Shown here piece by piece: positions 45,709-57,487 of a stretch of 64,000 bases of DNA. Where the stretch lies: positions 2,170,001 to 2,234,000 of the forward strand of contig RCSZ01000003.1 in NCBI GenBank assembly GCA_014898425.1, read 5' to 3'. The stretch is from Botryotinia globosa (Eukaryota; Ascomycota; Leotiomycetes; Helotiales; Sclerotiniaceae). Positions within the stretch are counted from its first letter, which is position 1; each line of letters starts with the position of its first letter. The position numbers were made by a program, and so were the translations under genes. Under the pieces are notes generated by a model, which was not told the DNA's origin, did not search any database, and saw only the letters and a list, made by a program, of their open reading frames with translations.

Positions 45709-46597
45709 GTTGTTGGTGGTTGTTGTTGAGGAAGGCCGTGATTTGTGGGCCATATAAAGCTGGGCATGCCTATGCGCTATGAGTTTTGTATGGGAGGTGG
45801 GATGCTGCGATGTTGCATGGTTCTAGTGAATGCGTATATCAGATGGGAAATTTGTCGTTCTCGATACCTACCGAGATGTGATGAGTTTGAACTTCCTTTT
45901 CAAAAACGCGTTCTCGAGCCTTCGACTCGATGCTGTGCAGAGAGAGCAGTGGATGGTGGATGGGCTGCATGCTAGTACTTTTGCTGTTGTAAATCATTTC
46001 TTTGGTGTTGGTGTACTGGAAGTGAGAATTTGGGTTATGCTGGAGGTCAAGAATTGAAAACTAGCTGGGATTGAAGTTTTTATACTGTCGTCGGGGTCTG
46101 ATTAGGCAGACATTTTAGGGTCAAGATCACCGCTGATAATAATATAGATCCCTCACCACTGCGTTAGAATAATATATCGTTGTTAAATATCGTGCCACCG
46201 ATCACTCGAAGATTTCTGCACGATTATTTCTAATCTGTCCCCAGAGCCATTCATCATCTTCCCCAAGTAAGATTCCAGTTCAGCTCATCGTTCAAATTCC
46301 AGATCATACAAGGCACTACACTACAATTGTTCTCTTCAGACTTGTAATCTCATATCCCACCCTCATCCGTTTAGGTCAAATCGCACAATATATGCTTGTT
46401 ACACGGCTCTAACTCGAACAATATAATCCAATCAATCGTGTCCTAGAAAATGTAGCTTGGTCCATCCAAGATTTGCATAACTTTAAATTTCCCAAGAGAG
46501 CTTGAACTTAAAATTGTGTCCCTATTCATACGCGCAAGAGTTTGTATAAAGATCGAAATAGTGTCTCCTCAATGTATTCCTAATGTGATGGAAACGA
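45709..46597. other. Intergenic
   Basis: No supported gene. Plus-strand frames at 45745-45975 and 45830-46057 overlap in different frames and show no family features. Separates the tRNA from the 3' end of the WD40 pseudogene. Confidence 0.45.
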
Positions 46598-47069
46598 CTA
46601 ATTCCCAGTATAGCAAGCCCCGAAAAGTTTCTTTCCAGGTAGAAATTGCAGTGGTCTTATTATCTGTGGTGAATCTAACCCTCGTTTGATGATCGCTAGC
46701 TCATTTTTCTTTACGAAGATAAATTCTTCCTTGGCTGACAAGTAAAACTGCATTTCGTCTGTAGGATGAATCCAATCGGCCGGAATGAAGAAATGGCGTT
46801 TCACATCCGGGGACAACCAGAACTTTTCTATATTTAGACTACAGACCCAAAGATCAGTTGCTAAGAAGAACAAATCTCTGCCGTTCAGACCAATAATGTG
46901 GTAGATGTATGGACCAAGAGATTCAAGACCAGGAAATGCTTTTATAGTTGTCGAGTGGCGGTTAATAGTGGACGTGTCCCAATATCGAAGTTGAGAAGGT
47001 GTTTGTTTAAATCAACTTTTTGTCAGTGTAATCAGGGTATGTTGGCTTTCGACCGACTCGGTTGTTGTC
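46598..47069 (-). pseudogene. C-terminal part of a NACHT-WD40-type (fungal NLR) gene, split by copia B
   Basis: Continues in frame from the fragment at 52873-54206 once copia B and one copy of TTGTC are ignored. After the junction the frame reads TTTESVESQHTLI and then meets a TGA at 47014-47012. Beyond it the same frame continues through YIYHIIGLNGRDLFFLATD, LWVCSLNI and RHFFIPADW to KKNELAIIKRGLD and the natural stop at 46598. The segments LWVCSLN, RHFFIP-DW and FVK--E-A-IKRGL are, to my knowledge, typical of the C-terminal end of fungal NACHT-WD40 proteins. One nonsense change plus the insertion make it non-functional. Confidence 0.75.
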
Positions 47070-47239
47070 TGTCGGGACATCGATCATGTGATCAAAGAGG
47101 GCATTATATTAATTAACGTCGTATTAGTGCTTCTTTATATATTTAATATCTAGCTTCTTATAATTAATAATAATCAAAAACGAATATAATCATATAGAAC
47201 TAAGTATTTACATTTATATCAATCAAATTGATATCAATA
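47070..47239. repeat. 5' LTR of copia B (170 bp)
   Basis: Starts TGTCGGGACATCGATCATG, ends GATATCAATA. GC is kept at the outer (left) end. Confidence 0.88.
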
Positions 47240-48042
47240 TTAATTAGTGATATTATAAATTAGAATCTTGAATTTTATTAAAAATATTAGGTGTTTTTAT
47301 ATAGTATTTAGGATTAATAGAAATTCTAAAGAGATTATAGAGAAGATATTATTATATTAAATATAATATATTATCTCTTTTTATAATATTAGAAAGTGTA
47401 TTTTGAATAATTATATTAGGAAAATATATTCAAAAAGTTTGATTTTGTTAAGTATAATAAATCGATTTTGTATTTATTATGTATTCATTTTTGTATTGTA
47501 TATTATATTAGGTAAAATAAAGATTTTTATTATTCTTTATATTTGTAAGAGATTCTTTTATATATATAAATATATATATATCTATAACAACTTTTGAAAT
47601 ACCTTTATCTATATATACGATTATATCGGAAAGTAATATTATTTTAATTAAGAATGTTATTGATAAGAATATATATATAAAGAAGGAAAAGAAAGAATAC
47701 AAGGAATGATTCAATTTATTAAAAGCAATATTAGATAATAAAAAAGCTATTATTATTAATGATAAAAAGCTTATTAAATATATTAAATTCAAATATAAAT
47801 AATACAACTATAAAGATATCAATAATGATAATCTAACAGAAATCTTTTATTATAATTTTAGGATATTTATAATTATATAATTTACGAAAATCTATCAAAT
47901 TTATATACGAAAGTTATATATAATATTATATATTCAAGAAATATATTTATTAAAAACAAATGTTGAAGTATTTATAATTTTATTTAAACAATCTTGTAAG
48001 ATTATTATTAATAAATAAACGAAAATATAAATTCAAAAAGCT

Positions 48043-48261
48043 TTGAAAAATATTAATATTAAGAAACCCAAATTCAAATCTGGAATTATTTATAAATTTA
48101 TTAAAAACGATTTCAAATATATAAATAAAAATAATGAAAGTAAATACAATGAAAATAAAGATATGAAAAACTTTAATAATAGAAATAATAATAATAATAA
48201 AGATAATAAAGATTATAAATCTCAAAAAAATAAAATATTAATATTATATTTCAATATATAA
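48043..48261 (+). pseudogene. Gag-region relic of copia B
   Basis: The frame begins MKNINIKKPKFKSG, with a long Asn/Lys-rich tail. Homologous to 30034-30216 in copia A. Decayed. Confidence 0.55.
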
Positions 48262-51200
48262 TTTTTTATTAATTTATTGAAATTCTATATCAATAATAAA
48301 AAATATAATAAAGATAATAACAATTTCAATTTCAAACTTTCAATTTTTTATAAAATCTTATAATATACAAAAATACTTATAAATATATATTATAAAGCAT
48401 TTCCAATTATATTCAAAAAGAATATATTTTAGTTTTTTTATATTAATTATAATTTATTATTATTAACATTCAAAAAGCTTTATATCTATATATAAAACAA
48501 TTTTAAAAGAAATAAATATCAATAAAATATATTATTGAAATGAAATAATATTATTTTGAAATCGATTAGAAAAAAATATAGAAATAAATTATTCAGTAAA
48601 TATTTTATAATTATAATCAAATAATTATATATATTACAATACCAATTCAATCCTGTTATATAATAAATATTTCATTTTTATAATAAATTCATATTTACTT
48701 GTGAAAATATAGAGGTATATAATCTAATTTGTTTTAATTTTAAAAAAGAAATATCTAATTTAATTAATTAATTATAATAATTTATTAGTATATAAAAAAG
48801 ATTATATAAAAACAAAGAGAATATAATATTATTCATTGACAGAAAATTCCATAATAATAATAACTACAGCAATAATCGAAATAATTCCAGAGATTTCAAA
48901 AATAATAATAATTTTAGAAATAATTTATATAACAAACAATAACATTCAGATTTTTTTAATTAATATAATTATTACTAAATATACAAAAAAGAAGAATATT
49001 GATTAATAAAATATTCTAAAAAAAAACAAAATAAAAACAAATATAAATATAAAAAGAAAATTAAAAATAATAATAATAATATATTTAATAAGTATTATAA
49101 TTAATAGATAATTGAATATAAGAAAAAGGCTATTAATATAAAATCTAATTTAGAAATTGAAATGAATCTGTTTTTTGTAAATCTTGATATTAAAGATGAT
49201 ATAAATAAAACATTTTTTGTGAATTTCAAATCTATCAATAATTAGAAAATATTTAATTAATTATTATTTAATATAATATTGTATATAATAATTAGAAACT
49301 TTATTAAAACTATTTTATTTATAGAAAATATAATAAATATCTTTTATACAAATTATATAAATAAAGAATTTTTTGATATATATATTGATATAGTATATAT
49401 AGGGAAATCTATAATTGGAATTAAACAATATTATATATAAAAGTGAATTTATTTAATTGAATATAATCCATTAACAATAGAAACTATAAATATACATTTT
49501 GAAAAGGGAATTGTAATATCAATAGAATTATTTTGAATTATTGTATTATTTAAAGATATCGATTTTTATATTATAAATATTGATATTTTATTTTTATTAA
49601 GTTTTAAAAATATAAATTATTGTAAAATGTTTTATAATAATATTATTAATTAATTTATTACCCCAAAAAATAAATACTCTATTATTAGAAGATATGGATA
49701 TACATTTTTAATATAAAAAATGAATATAAATCAATTTATTTAAAAATCGATTTATTAGAATAATTATTATTTAATAATTACAAAATTATAATATCTATAT
49801 TAATGATTCAGCTATTTATTAATATAATGTTTTTATAATGCATTATAATAAACAAATTATAATAAAAATAATAATATTATTAAATATCTTATTAAATATT
49901 ATAAGTATTATCAAATATATAATAAATTATCAAAATATTTTAGATTTATTTTATTGGAAAATATTGAATTCAATTATATTATTTATATTAATATTATATA
50001 TATTAAAAGCAATTTGATTCTATATATTATTAATAAAATAATATATTATTAAACAATTCGATTTCTTAAAAATATTTTTGTTAAATATATATTCAATAAT
50101 TTTAGGAAATATTGGATTAATATATATATTAGATTATTAGATTATATTATTTATAATATTAAAAAGAATTTTATAAATAAAAAGTTTATTCAAAATATAA
50201 AATTTATATCGATTATTATTAAAAATATATTTATTAAAATATATAATTTTATAAATATTATTAAAAAATATTATTATTTATTATATTATATATATAAAAT
50301 TTTAATAAAAAAATTTGAAAATAATAATCTAATTAAAATAATGGGTTTTCAAATGATAATAAAAACTATAAATAATATAATAAAATCAAATAGATTTATT
50401 CTTATATTATTAATTTATAAAATATATTTCAAATTAAATAATATTAATTTATTAATTATAATAATTATTTAATATATAAAAGCTATAAAAAAAGCTATAA
50501 TAAAAGTATATTATATTCGAATTAAAAAATAAATTATAAAAATATTGAAACTAAGAAATGGATTGTTTATAATATCTATTCTTATTTTATTATTAAATTT
50601 AGAAATTTTAATATAGAAAGAAAGAAAAGATAATAATATATCAAATAAATAAATTAAATTATATATTCTGATTGAAATAAATAAGGAGATATATAAAATG
50701 GAATTTTCTAATAGATTAATTAAATTCTGATTTATATCTATACAATCTTTTTATATAGAATCTAAAGGAATAGAATTGAAGAATAATTATGCAAATAATA
50801 ATAATAATGATATTATAATTGTTAATATATTATATATAGAAATATTACAACCTTAAATATTATTATTAATAATACAATCAAATATACAACTATATTATTA
50901 TATAAGAAACAATTTGATCAGAATAATCAATATAATAAATATTGATGAAGAATATATTGCGAAATTATTGTAATTAATTATATTCTTGCAAAATAATATA
51001 CCTATGAGATATACAGAGTCGCAATACAAGGAAGTTGATGGACGTATTATCCTATAAGATATGTAGAGTCGCGACACAAGGAAGTTGATGAACTAATGGA
51101 GAATAGAGTCTTCAAGATTATTTTAAAAGATAATATTCTATTTGAAATAAAACTCTTCAAATTATATTTTATTAATAAAATAAAAGAAAAGGATATTAAT

Positions 51201-52256
51201 AGAATATATATAAAGTTATAATTAATAATTTAAATATATCAAAATAAAAGTAAAACCATTATTTTAATATAATTATTTATTATTCAATATATTAATTAAT
51301 ATATCATTCTTATATTTACTATTATTCTACAAATATCAAATAAATATATTCAAATTTATTTACAAAATATTATACAAATATACATTCAATCAATCACAAT
51401 TTTGAATAGATCTATTTATATAGAAATATTGAAAAAAATTGGATTTGAAAATAAATATATTCTATATATTATAAAACTTTTATATAATATCTCTAAAATA
51501 GGAAATTATTAATTTGGAATTTATTATAATTATTACAAAGATAAACTAAATATAATATAATCTATATATAATCCTTACCTATTCTACTTAATTAATAATA
51601 TTAATATTATAAAACTTCAAATCAATAATATATTTATAATTATAAATAAAAAATTCATATATTTAAAATAAAAGCAATTAAATAAAACTAATTTTATAAT
51701 TAAAGATAAAAAGTAATTTATAAAAGATTATTTATTTAGATTTAACAACTATTTAATTATTTTCAAAAATAATAAAATCTATTTTAATCAAAAGAAATAA
51801 TATAATAATATTAGAATAATTATAATCAGGAATATCGATATATATAAAACAAAAGGAAAAGTTTAAAAAAATATTACTTTAAAGAATTAATATATTATTC
51901 AATATATAAAAAGAGTATATATTACAATTATATATCAATCAAAAGTATTTTATTATTTTTCTATTATTGTTTAGATAATAGATCTGAAGGAAAAAGATAT
52001 AAATAAATTTAATAAAATTATTAAATAATAAATGAACAATTTGAAAAGAGGATTTATATTTGTATTTCTAGATATAAATTCCATTAAATTAATTGTTTTT
52101 ATTAATATATCATTTGTTAATAATATTAATTTATTATTATAAATTGATTATATAATTTACTTAATAAATAAGCACAATAATACTAATATTATATATTAAA
52201 TATTAATTAAAGATAAGAGAATCACTAAAAGTATATTAGCTTTTAAATTATATGTA

Positions 52257-52472
52257 TTGGTTTTAGACTTTAATATTAAAACTATTATTAAAGGTATTAT
52301 TAATATTATTCTCAAATCTAAAAAACTAATACTATTTATATTCTATACAAACTCAAAATCATTATATAACCTATTGATTAAATTCAATATAAATATAGAA
52401 AAACATTTTCTAATCAATATTATAATTTTAAAACAATACTATAAGAATAAAAAGATTATAAAGATTAAATAA
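52257..52472 (+). pseudogene. RNase H relic of copia B
   Basis: 72 codons with the copia RNase H blocks YTNSKSLYNLL and LKQYYKNKKIIKIK; the catalytic Asp of YTDS is changed to Asn (GAC/GAT to AAC), a RIP-type change. Confidence 0.75.
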
Positions 52473-52702
52473 ATTAATAAGAAATCAAATTTTATAAATA
52501 TTATAATCAAAAATAATATATATTAAATATTAAAAGATTTAATTAATATTAATAAAATAATTATTAAAATAATTATTAAAATAATATATTGAATAGAAAA
52601 AGAATAGTAATATAAAAACTAAATAGAGCTAAAAGAATATTATATCTAAAATAGATTATAAACTAGAATATATAATCGCATTTATTTTTAAAAAATTATT
52701 AA

Positions 52703-52872
52703 TATCAGGATATCAATTATATAATCAAAAAGAATATTATATTAATTAATATTATATTAATACTTCCCTATATATTTAATACCTAACTTCTTATAATTAA
52801 TAATAATCAAAAACGAATATAACCATATAGAACTAAATACTTACACTTATATCAATCAAGTTGATACCAATA
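52703..52872. repeat. 3' LTR of copia B (170 bp)
   Basis: Starts TATCAGGATATCAAT (mutated TGTCGGGACATCGAT), ends GTTGATACCAATA. GC is kept at the outer (right) end. Confidence 0.88.
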
Positions 52873-54206
52873 TTGTCGCTGGTAATGACGCCACGTCAGG
52901 AACGTCAAGTTTGATGCCATCAGGGTCTGATATTTCTTTCAAACTTCCCCATTCGAATATTCGGGCACAACTGGGATAAAACGCAATAAATGCATCTGAT
53001 ATTTGGGTGTGAGTATTTATCTTGTAATTCTCGAGATTGTGGCCAGTGGGCACACGATGTTGGATATCTCCACTTTCGCTTGTCCAAATGTACCTGAAGC
53101 TGACAGTGGTAACGAGGAGCACATTGTTCCCAGGATTAAACAATAGCCCTGTGATAACATCAGGGAAGCGGTAGTCGAAAATTGTATCAGACAGTGACCA
53201 TATATTACTAGACTTGACTAGTCTTTGTATAAGCATACGACCAGACTCGTCCGCCGTAGCTACTATGCGAGTATTATCTCCCCACACAATTCTGTTAATT
53301 GAAATATTCGTAGCATGTTGGTAGAGACGTGAATTCTCGAGGCCATCTTGCGTATTGTAGACAGCAACAGAGCCATCCTGTCTACCACAGAAAACCCATT
53401 CTCCACTCGAATCTACTGCGATTGCCGTGATTTCAGGCTTCAAAATTCCTTCAATCATTCCCGCGGTCTCAACTAACGCTCTTTCTGGAGCACTTGTGTC
53501 GATGTTGTTACCGTTACTAAATGGTTTTCTAACGAGTGCAGCAGGTTCCCATACTCTGCAATGGGAACCACGAATGTCAATAAAACGTGAACCGTCACCG
53601 CTGAAAACCAGAGATCGGATCCCTTCATCGTATACATTGATTCGGTATATCAAAGATAGATTTGCATCTTCTGTGCCGTCAAATTCAAAGAGCCGAATTG
53701 TACCAAAAGGACTGCCTGTTGCCAATGTTCTGCCATCGGGAGAGCAAGCTAACGTTTGGGCATGAACTTCGGGATACGATGCTTAAGCTCGGTTGTTCTT
53801 GGGTCAAATACAACAAGCTCTCCATCTCCATAAGAGACGACTAGTAAGTTGATTTCGGGACTTGGATTGAAAGCCATGACCGATGCGTGATAGTATGTAC
53901 CACCCACACTTTTCATGAGCTCTCGATCTCGAACAAGTTCACCACACATTACTTCGTTAAACAAATCAAAAAGAAGTATAGGACTTGCCATAGAACTAAT
54001 TGCAATCATCTCTAGATCCGGTGAGATGACAACCTCGATTGGCGGTTGTTGAATTCTCTCTTTTCTATCATCATTCGATTCATGCCAGAATACGCGACCT
54101 TTTTCCTCCTCTTTTGATATATCCAACCAAGAAACAAAATTCTCAGATGTTGCCAATATTAAAACTTGATTTTCAGGAGTAAATCTAAGGGCCACTATTC
54201 GATAAC
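52873..54206 (-). pseudogene. WD40-repeat part of a NACHT-WD40-type (fungal NLR) gene, broken
   Basis: Two minus-strand frames make one protein. The first, 54206-53749, starts in frame at the edge of copia C (RIVALRFTPENQ) and ends falsely at KFMPKR. The second continues VHAQTLACSPDG, RTLATGSPFGTIRLFEFDG down to 52873. The switch needs a one-base frameshift near 53766-53773. WD40 units appear as VISPDLEMIAISS, LACSPDGRTLATGS, FSGDGSRFIDIRG and AVDSSGEWVFCGRQDGSVAVY. In fungal NLRs the WD40 part senses ligands, and an upstream NACHT NTPase triggers programmed cell death in heterokaryon incompatibility or defence. No NACHT part is seen here; it would lie beyond copia C. The gene is broken three ways (frameshift, nonsense in the distal part, insertions). 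Confidence 0.78.
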
Positions 54207-54710
54207 TGTCGGGACATCGATCATATGATCAAGGAGGGCACTATATTAACTAGCATCGCGCTAGCGCTTCCCTATATATTTAGTACCTAGCTTTCCATAG
54301 ATAATAATAATCAAAAACGAATATAATTATATAGAATTAAATATTTATATTTATATCAATCAAATTGATATCAATATTAATTAATAATATTATAAATTAA
54401 AGCTTTGGATTTTATTAAAAGCATTAAATATTTTTATATAATATTTAGGATTGATAGAAATTCTAAAAAGATTATTAAAAAAATATTATTGTATTAAATA
54501 TAATACACTATCTCTTTTTGTAATATTAGAAAATGTATTTCAGATAATTATATCGAAAAAATATATTTAAAAAGTTTAGTTTTATCAAATATAATAAATC
54601 GATTTTACATTCATTATGTATTCATCTTTATATTATATATCATACTAAATAAAACAAAAACCTTTATTATTTTTTACATCTATAAGAAATTCTTTTATAT
54701 ATATAAATAT
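54207..54710 (+). mobile_element. Copia C: truncated third copy of the 170-bp-LTR family
   Basis: Begins with a full LTR (54207-54376, TGTCGGGACATCGATCATA ... GATATCAATA), then follows copia B position by position (compare 47240-47570). The match stops near 54710 inside a TATA-rich run. No second LTR is found in the window. It abuts the upstream end of the WD40 pseudogene; the five bases before it are ATAAC, and no second copy was found. Confidence 0.82.
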
Positions 54711-54873
54711 TTCACATATATATTTACCAGGGGCCTGCGAGCCCCCGGACCCCTTGCTTTTTGAGAAAGTATTATATAATTATATTTATTATTATAAAAA
54801 TCTAAAAAAGAAATTTTATTGAAAGCTTGCAGGCGAAGTCGGTTTACTTTATTATATTACTTTTTTTATATTA
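54711..54873. other. Short segment with a GC-rich core between repeats
   Basis: Contains a GC-rich stretch (54729-54757) with a self-complementary core (GGGGCCTGCGAGCCCCC) in otherwise AT-rich DNA. It lies where copia C is cut off, so it may be part of the sequence that truncated it. Confidence 0.4.
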
Positions 54874-54978
54874 CTTTTTTATTTTTTATTTTTTATTTTT
54901 TATTTTTTATTTTTTTTTTATTTTTTATTTTTTATTTTTTATTTTTTATTTTTTATTTTTTATTTTTTATTTTTTATT
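54874..54978. repeat. Heptanucleotide repeat TTTTTTA (minus strand TAAAAAA)
   Basis: About 14 copies with a period of seven and a few length errors. The ORFs across it (Phe/Ile/Tyr/Leu runs) are artefacts. Read on the minus strand it follows a tRNA-like sequence and looks like a SINE tail. Confidence 0.85.
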
Positions 54979-54979
54979 A

Positions 54980-55036
54980 CATTTTAATGGATTACTTTAC
55001 TTCGAATCATCAATTATACCACTGAACCACGAAAGC
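54980..55036 (-). repeat. tRNA-like head of a possible SINE
   Basis: On the minus strand it begins GCTTTCGTGGTTCAGTGGTA, the 5' half of a tRNA-Gly-like gene with a perfect Pol III box A (TGGTTCAGTGG). A GATTCGAAG with partial likeness to box B follows. There is no complete cloverleaf, so it is not a working tRNA gene. The TAAAAAA tail follows at once. Confidence 0.5.
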
Positions 55037-55137
55037 TATAGTATTAAAATAATTTGTATTAATTTTAGACTCACTATATTCAATATAACCCTTTTTCAAT
55101 TGATTATATAAGCTCTAATTATATCTATACTAATTAA

Positions 55138-55495
55138 ACTTCAATTCTTTGGAAAACCCTTAGTTTTGAAGCTAGCAATATAAAAAATATATCATTTGAA
55201 AGCCTTTAGCTTCTTATATATGGTTACCACTTTTCTTTTTTTTTATTTAATTCATATTAGCTTGAATAAGCTAATTTAAATAATTTTATTGAAAAAGCCT
55301 AGAATTTTATATTACAAAATTTATATTATTTCAATTTCAATCCTTTATAAAACCCTTAGTTTTGAAGCTAGCAATATAAAAAATATATCATTTAAAAGCC
55401 TTTAATCTTTTATATATAATTATCACTTTTCTTTTTTTTTCATTCAATTTATATTAATTTAAATAAATTAATTTAAATGATTTCGTTGAAAAAGT
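55138..55495. repeat. Tandem duplication, unit offset 196 bp
   Basis: 55138-55293 and 55334-55495 align over about 155 bases, sharing CCCTTAGTTTTGAAGCTAGC and a poly-pyrimidine run. Differences are mostly transitions. Each copy ends TTGAAAAAG. Origin unknown. Confidence 0.75.
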
Positions 55496-56210
55496 AAGGA
55501 GTTGTGCTATGGCCACAATGCTAAGAAAGTCGAGCCAATCAAATCGCCTGAATCCAGCCAATCAGATTGCTTGAATCGGGTCTCACTAAGCGAGGTTCTC
55601 TTTTTTCGTGTCTATATACTGTGAGGACTGTGAACTAAAAAGGAGTTGTTTTAATGGTTTAGTTATTAATAAAGATCTAAAAGGAAGTTGAAAGCGAGGC
55701 TTCCAATTTATACTTGAAAGAACTAGCTAAAATGGCTAATATAGTTAGTCATGTGTAGAGAGGGTTTGTGTGTTTTCACAATTACTTTTATTTTGTAAAT
55801 GAGTTTCTAATCATTTTATTGGTAATAAAAAACTAATATTAAAAAACAAAAAAAAAATTACAAAAAACTTTATTAATCAAATCCCAAATTGTTTCTATAA
55901 TTGTAATATTTTATATTCCAAATTGTTTTTATAATTATAATACTTTATATTTTAAATTATTTTTATTGTTTATAATAATTATAAATTCGTTGTTATTAAT
56001 ATTATTATATTAATAATTGTTTAATAAAAACTAAGGCTTGGTTGTAAATAAAACAAAGGAAATTGATTAATTGATTGGGAAAGAATCTTATATATTATTT
56101 AAATTTTTTTTAATTGTTGTTTAAAATCTGTTTAATATTAGGTTTTGTATTATTGATTTTTGATGATGATGGTGGTAAACTTTTTTTTTTATTAAATAAT
56201 AATTTCTATC
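55496..56210. other. Non-coding segment before copia D
   Basis: 55496-55780 keeps ordinary composition, with two CCAATCA-type boxes (55536, 55558) and a TATA-like CTATATACTG (55611), so it resembles an LTR or promoter fragment; no second copy is seen. The rest is AT-rich and without genes. Confidence 0.4.
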
Positions 56211-56662
56211 TGTTGTTTTTAATAAATATTAATTAAATCACTTAATATTATTATAATATTAAGGGAACTAATTATAATAATAAAATTCTATCATTATAAT
56301 AAAATAATAAAAATTCAATAATATAAGAAAAATTTCTTATATTCTTTATTCTCTTTATATAAGGAAGAATATTATTATAAAAATAAAATAAAGAACTCTT
56401 TATTAAAAAGAAAATCCTTTATTAGTTCTTTATTCAAAATAATAATTCATTATTTTGAAAAATTTGAAATATGACGTAGGAGCTAGTCCGAATGCGGAAT
56501 GACAGACGCAATTTTATGCAATATTATTTTTCCTTTTTCTTTATTATAAAAATTGATTGCAAATCAATAAAGAAAATTGATAAAATTGATTACAAAATCA
56601 GAAATTTCAAGTACGCCACGTATGTATTATGGGCTTGCGCCATCTACGTACAAGGGGTAGGA
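56211..56662. repeat. 5' LTR of copia D (at least 452 bp)
   Basis: The first 262 bases (to 56472) are identical to 63549-63810. The next 190 differ by about two dozen transitions, nearly all with C or G in this copy. The true end lies beyond 56662 but cannot be placed because the 3' copy runs off the window. A TATA-like TTTTATATATATAC lies at about 56719. Confidence 0.8.
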
Positions 56663-57103
56663 AAAAGCATAAATAAGTGGCTTGGATCTCTATATTCAGA
56701 TCTTTTTCTAGTACCCACTTTTATATATATACATAAATATATAATATAATACAATACAATTCAATAATAAATTCTATCTATTCTACTAATCTAAGCTTCC
56801 AATATAGTATTATTTTAATACTATTCCCAATTCGGCTTAGCTTATCCCACACTAAGCGAATGACCAACGATAGGTTATAAGCCCAATATAGCTAAGAACT
56901 ATATAATTTATTATTATTTATTCAATTACAATTCGAATCTTAAATAAAATTCAAGATTAGATTATTCATTCTAGATCAAAAAATCATATTTTTCAATATA
57001 AAACATTCAAAAATTCAAAAATATTTCAAAAAACAGCTATTCTGTTCAAGTCTATTATTCAAAATCAATTCTTTTTATCTTTTTATGCAATATCTTCATC
57101 TAT

Positions 57104-57487
57104 ATGAAGAGTATTTTAATATTCGAATATTTCATATTCGAAAACAGTATAGAGGAATTTCAGAATCTTATTCTGAACAACGAAATCTCTAGTGCTTTTC
57201 AAATAACCCTCGAAATTGACGAAGAAATAAGAGAAAACCATCAAAATCCTATCTATTCTATTCATAAATACTACGAAAAAGGAATCACTTATCGATCTTA
57301 TAGGCTATTAGCCGAAGATCTCAAAAAAGAAAAAGATTTCGATTTTTTTTATCATTTATTCTACGGATTCGATATATATATAAATTACGAAGGAAATACT
57401 TCTGAACTATCTAATTCGTTTAATTCATTCAATTCGTTTAATTCCTCTCAAATTCCTATTGAAATAAAAGGAATATATATATTCTGA
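57104..57487 (+). CDS. Additional open frame in the leader of copia D, 127 residues
   Basis: A frame of normal amino-acid mix (MKSILIFEYFIFENSIEEF, then ITLEIDEEIRENHQNPIYS, then YRSYRLLAEDLKKEKDFDF) lies between the 5' LTR and gag and in a stretch spared by RIP. It ends with an SFNSFNSFNSS repeat. After its stop (TGA) the same frame continues as protein-like sequence (QSFQNRIKIELEFYKVSKFDS, FAEYIGDW) with TAA/TAG stops. A further protein-like part in another frame at about 57952-58060 includes ALLADNIESITYQP. Together this suggests an original gene of some 300-400 codons. It is not gag, protease, integrase or RT, and I do not recognise it. It could be an accessory gene of the element, captured host sequence, or an older nested insertion. 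Confidence 0.45.
   Translation: MKSILIFEYFIFENSIEEFQNLILNNEISSAFQITLEIDEEIRENHQNPIYSIHKYYEKGITYRSYRLLAEDLKKEKDFDFFYHLFYGFDIYINYEGNTSELSNSFNSFNSFNSSQIPIEIKGIYIF

Larger units (their letters stand above)
47070..52872 (+). mobile_element. Ty1/copia retrotransposon B, RIP-mutated, inserted in the WD40 gene
   Basis: Two 170-bp LTRs and a perfect five-base target duplication TTGTC (47065-47069 and 52873-52877). Coding direction plus: near the right end (52257-52472) an RNase H relic reads VLDFNIKTIIKGIIN, FIFYTNSKSLYNLLIKF and ILKQYYKNKKIIKIK. This is the copia pattern FYTDSKSLYDLLVKLG...LRQSYERREITEI after G-to-A and C-to-T change. The gag region has a relic at 48043-48261. Around 51000-51110 a less mutated patch encodes the start of RT (KEVDELMENRVFKI). 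No gene is intact. Confidence 0.88.

Noticed and set aside
47403..47597. Possible small gene MNNYIRKIYSK...
   Set aside because: Part of copia B just inside the 5' LTR, with a similar frame in copia A (30607-30822); a decayed leader or gag segment.
54819..55111. Phe/Ile/Tyr/Leu repetitive frames
   Set aside because: Produced by the TTTTTTA repeat.
55500..55784. Solo LTR starting TGTGCTATGGCC
   Set aside because: It has CCAAT- and TATA-like boxes and TG...CA limits can be chosen, but there is no target duplication and no second copy in the window.
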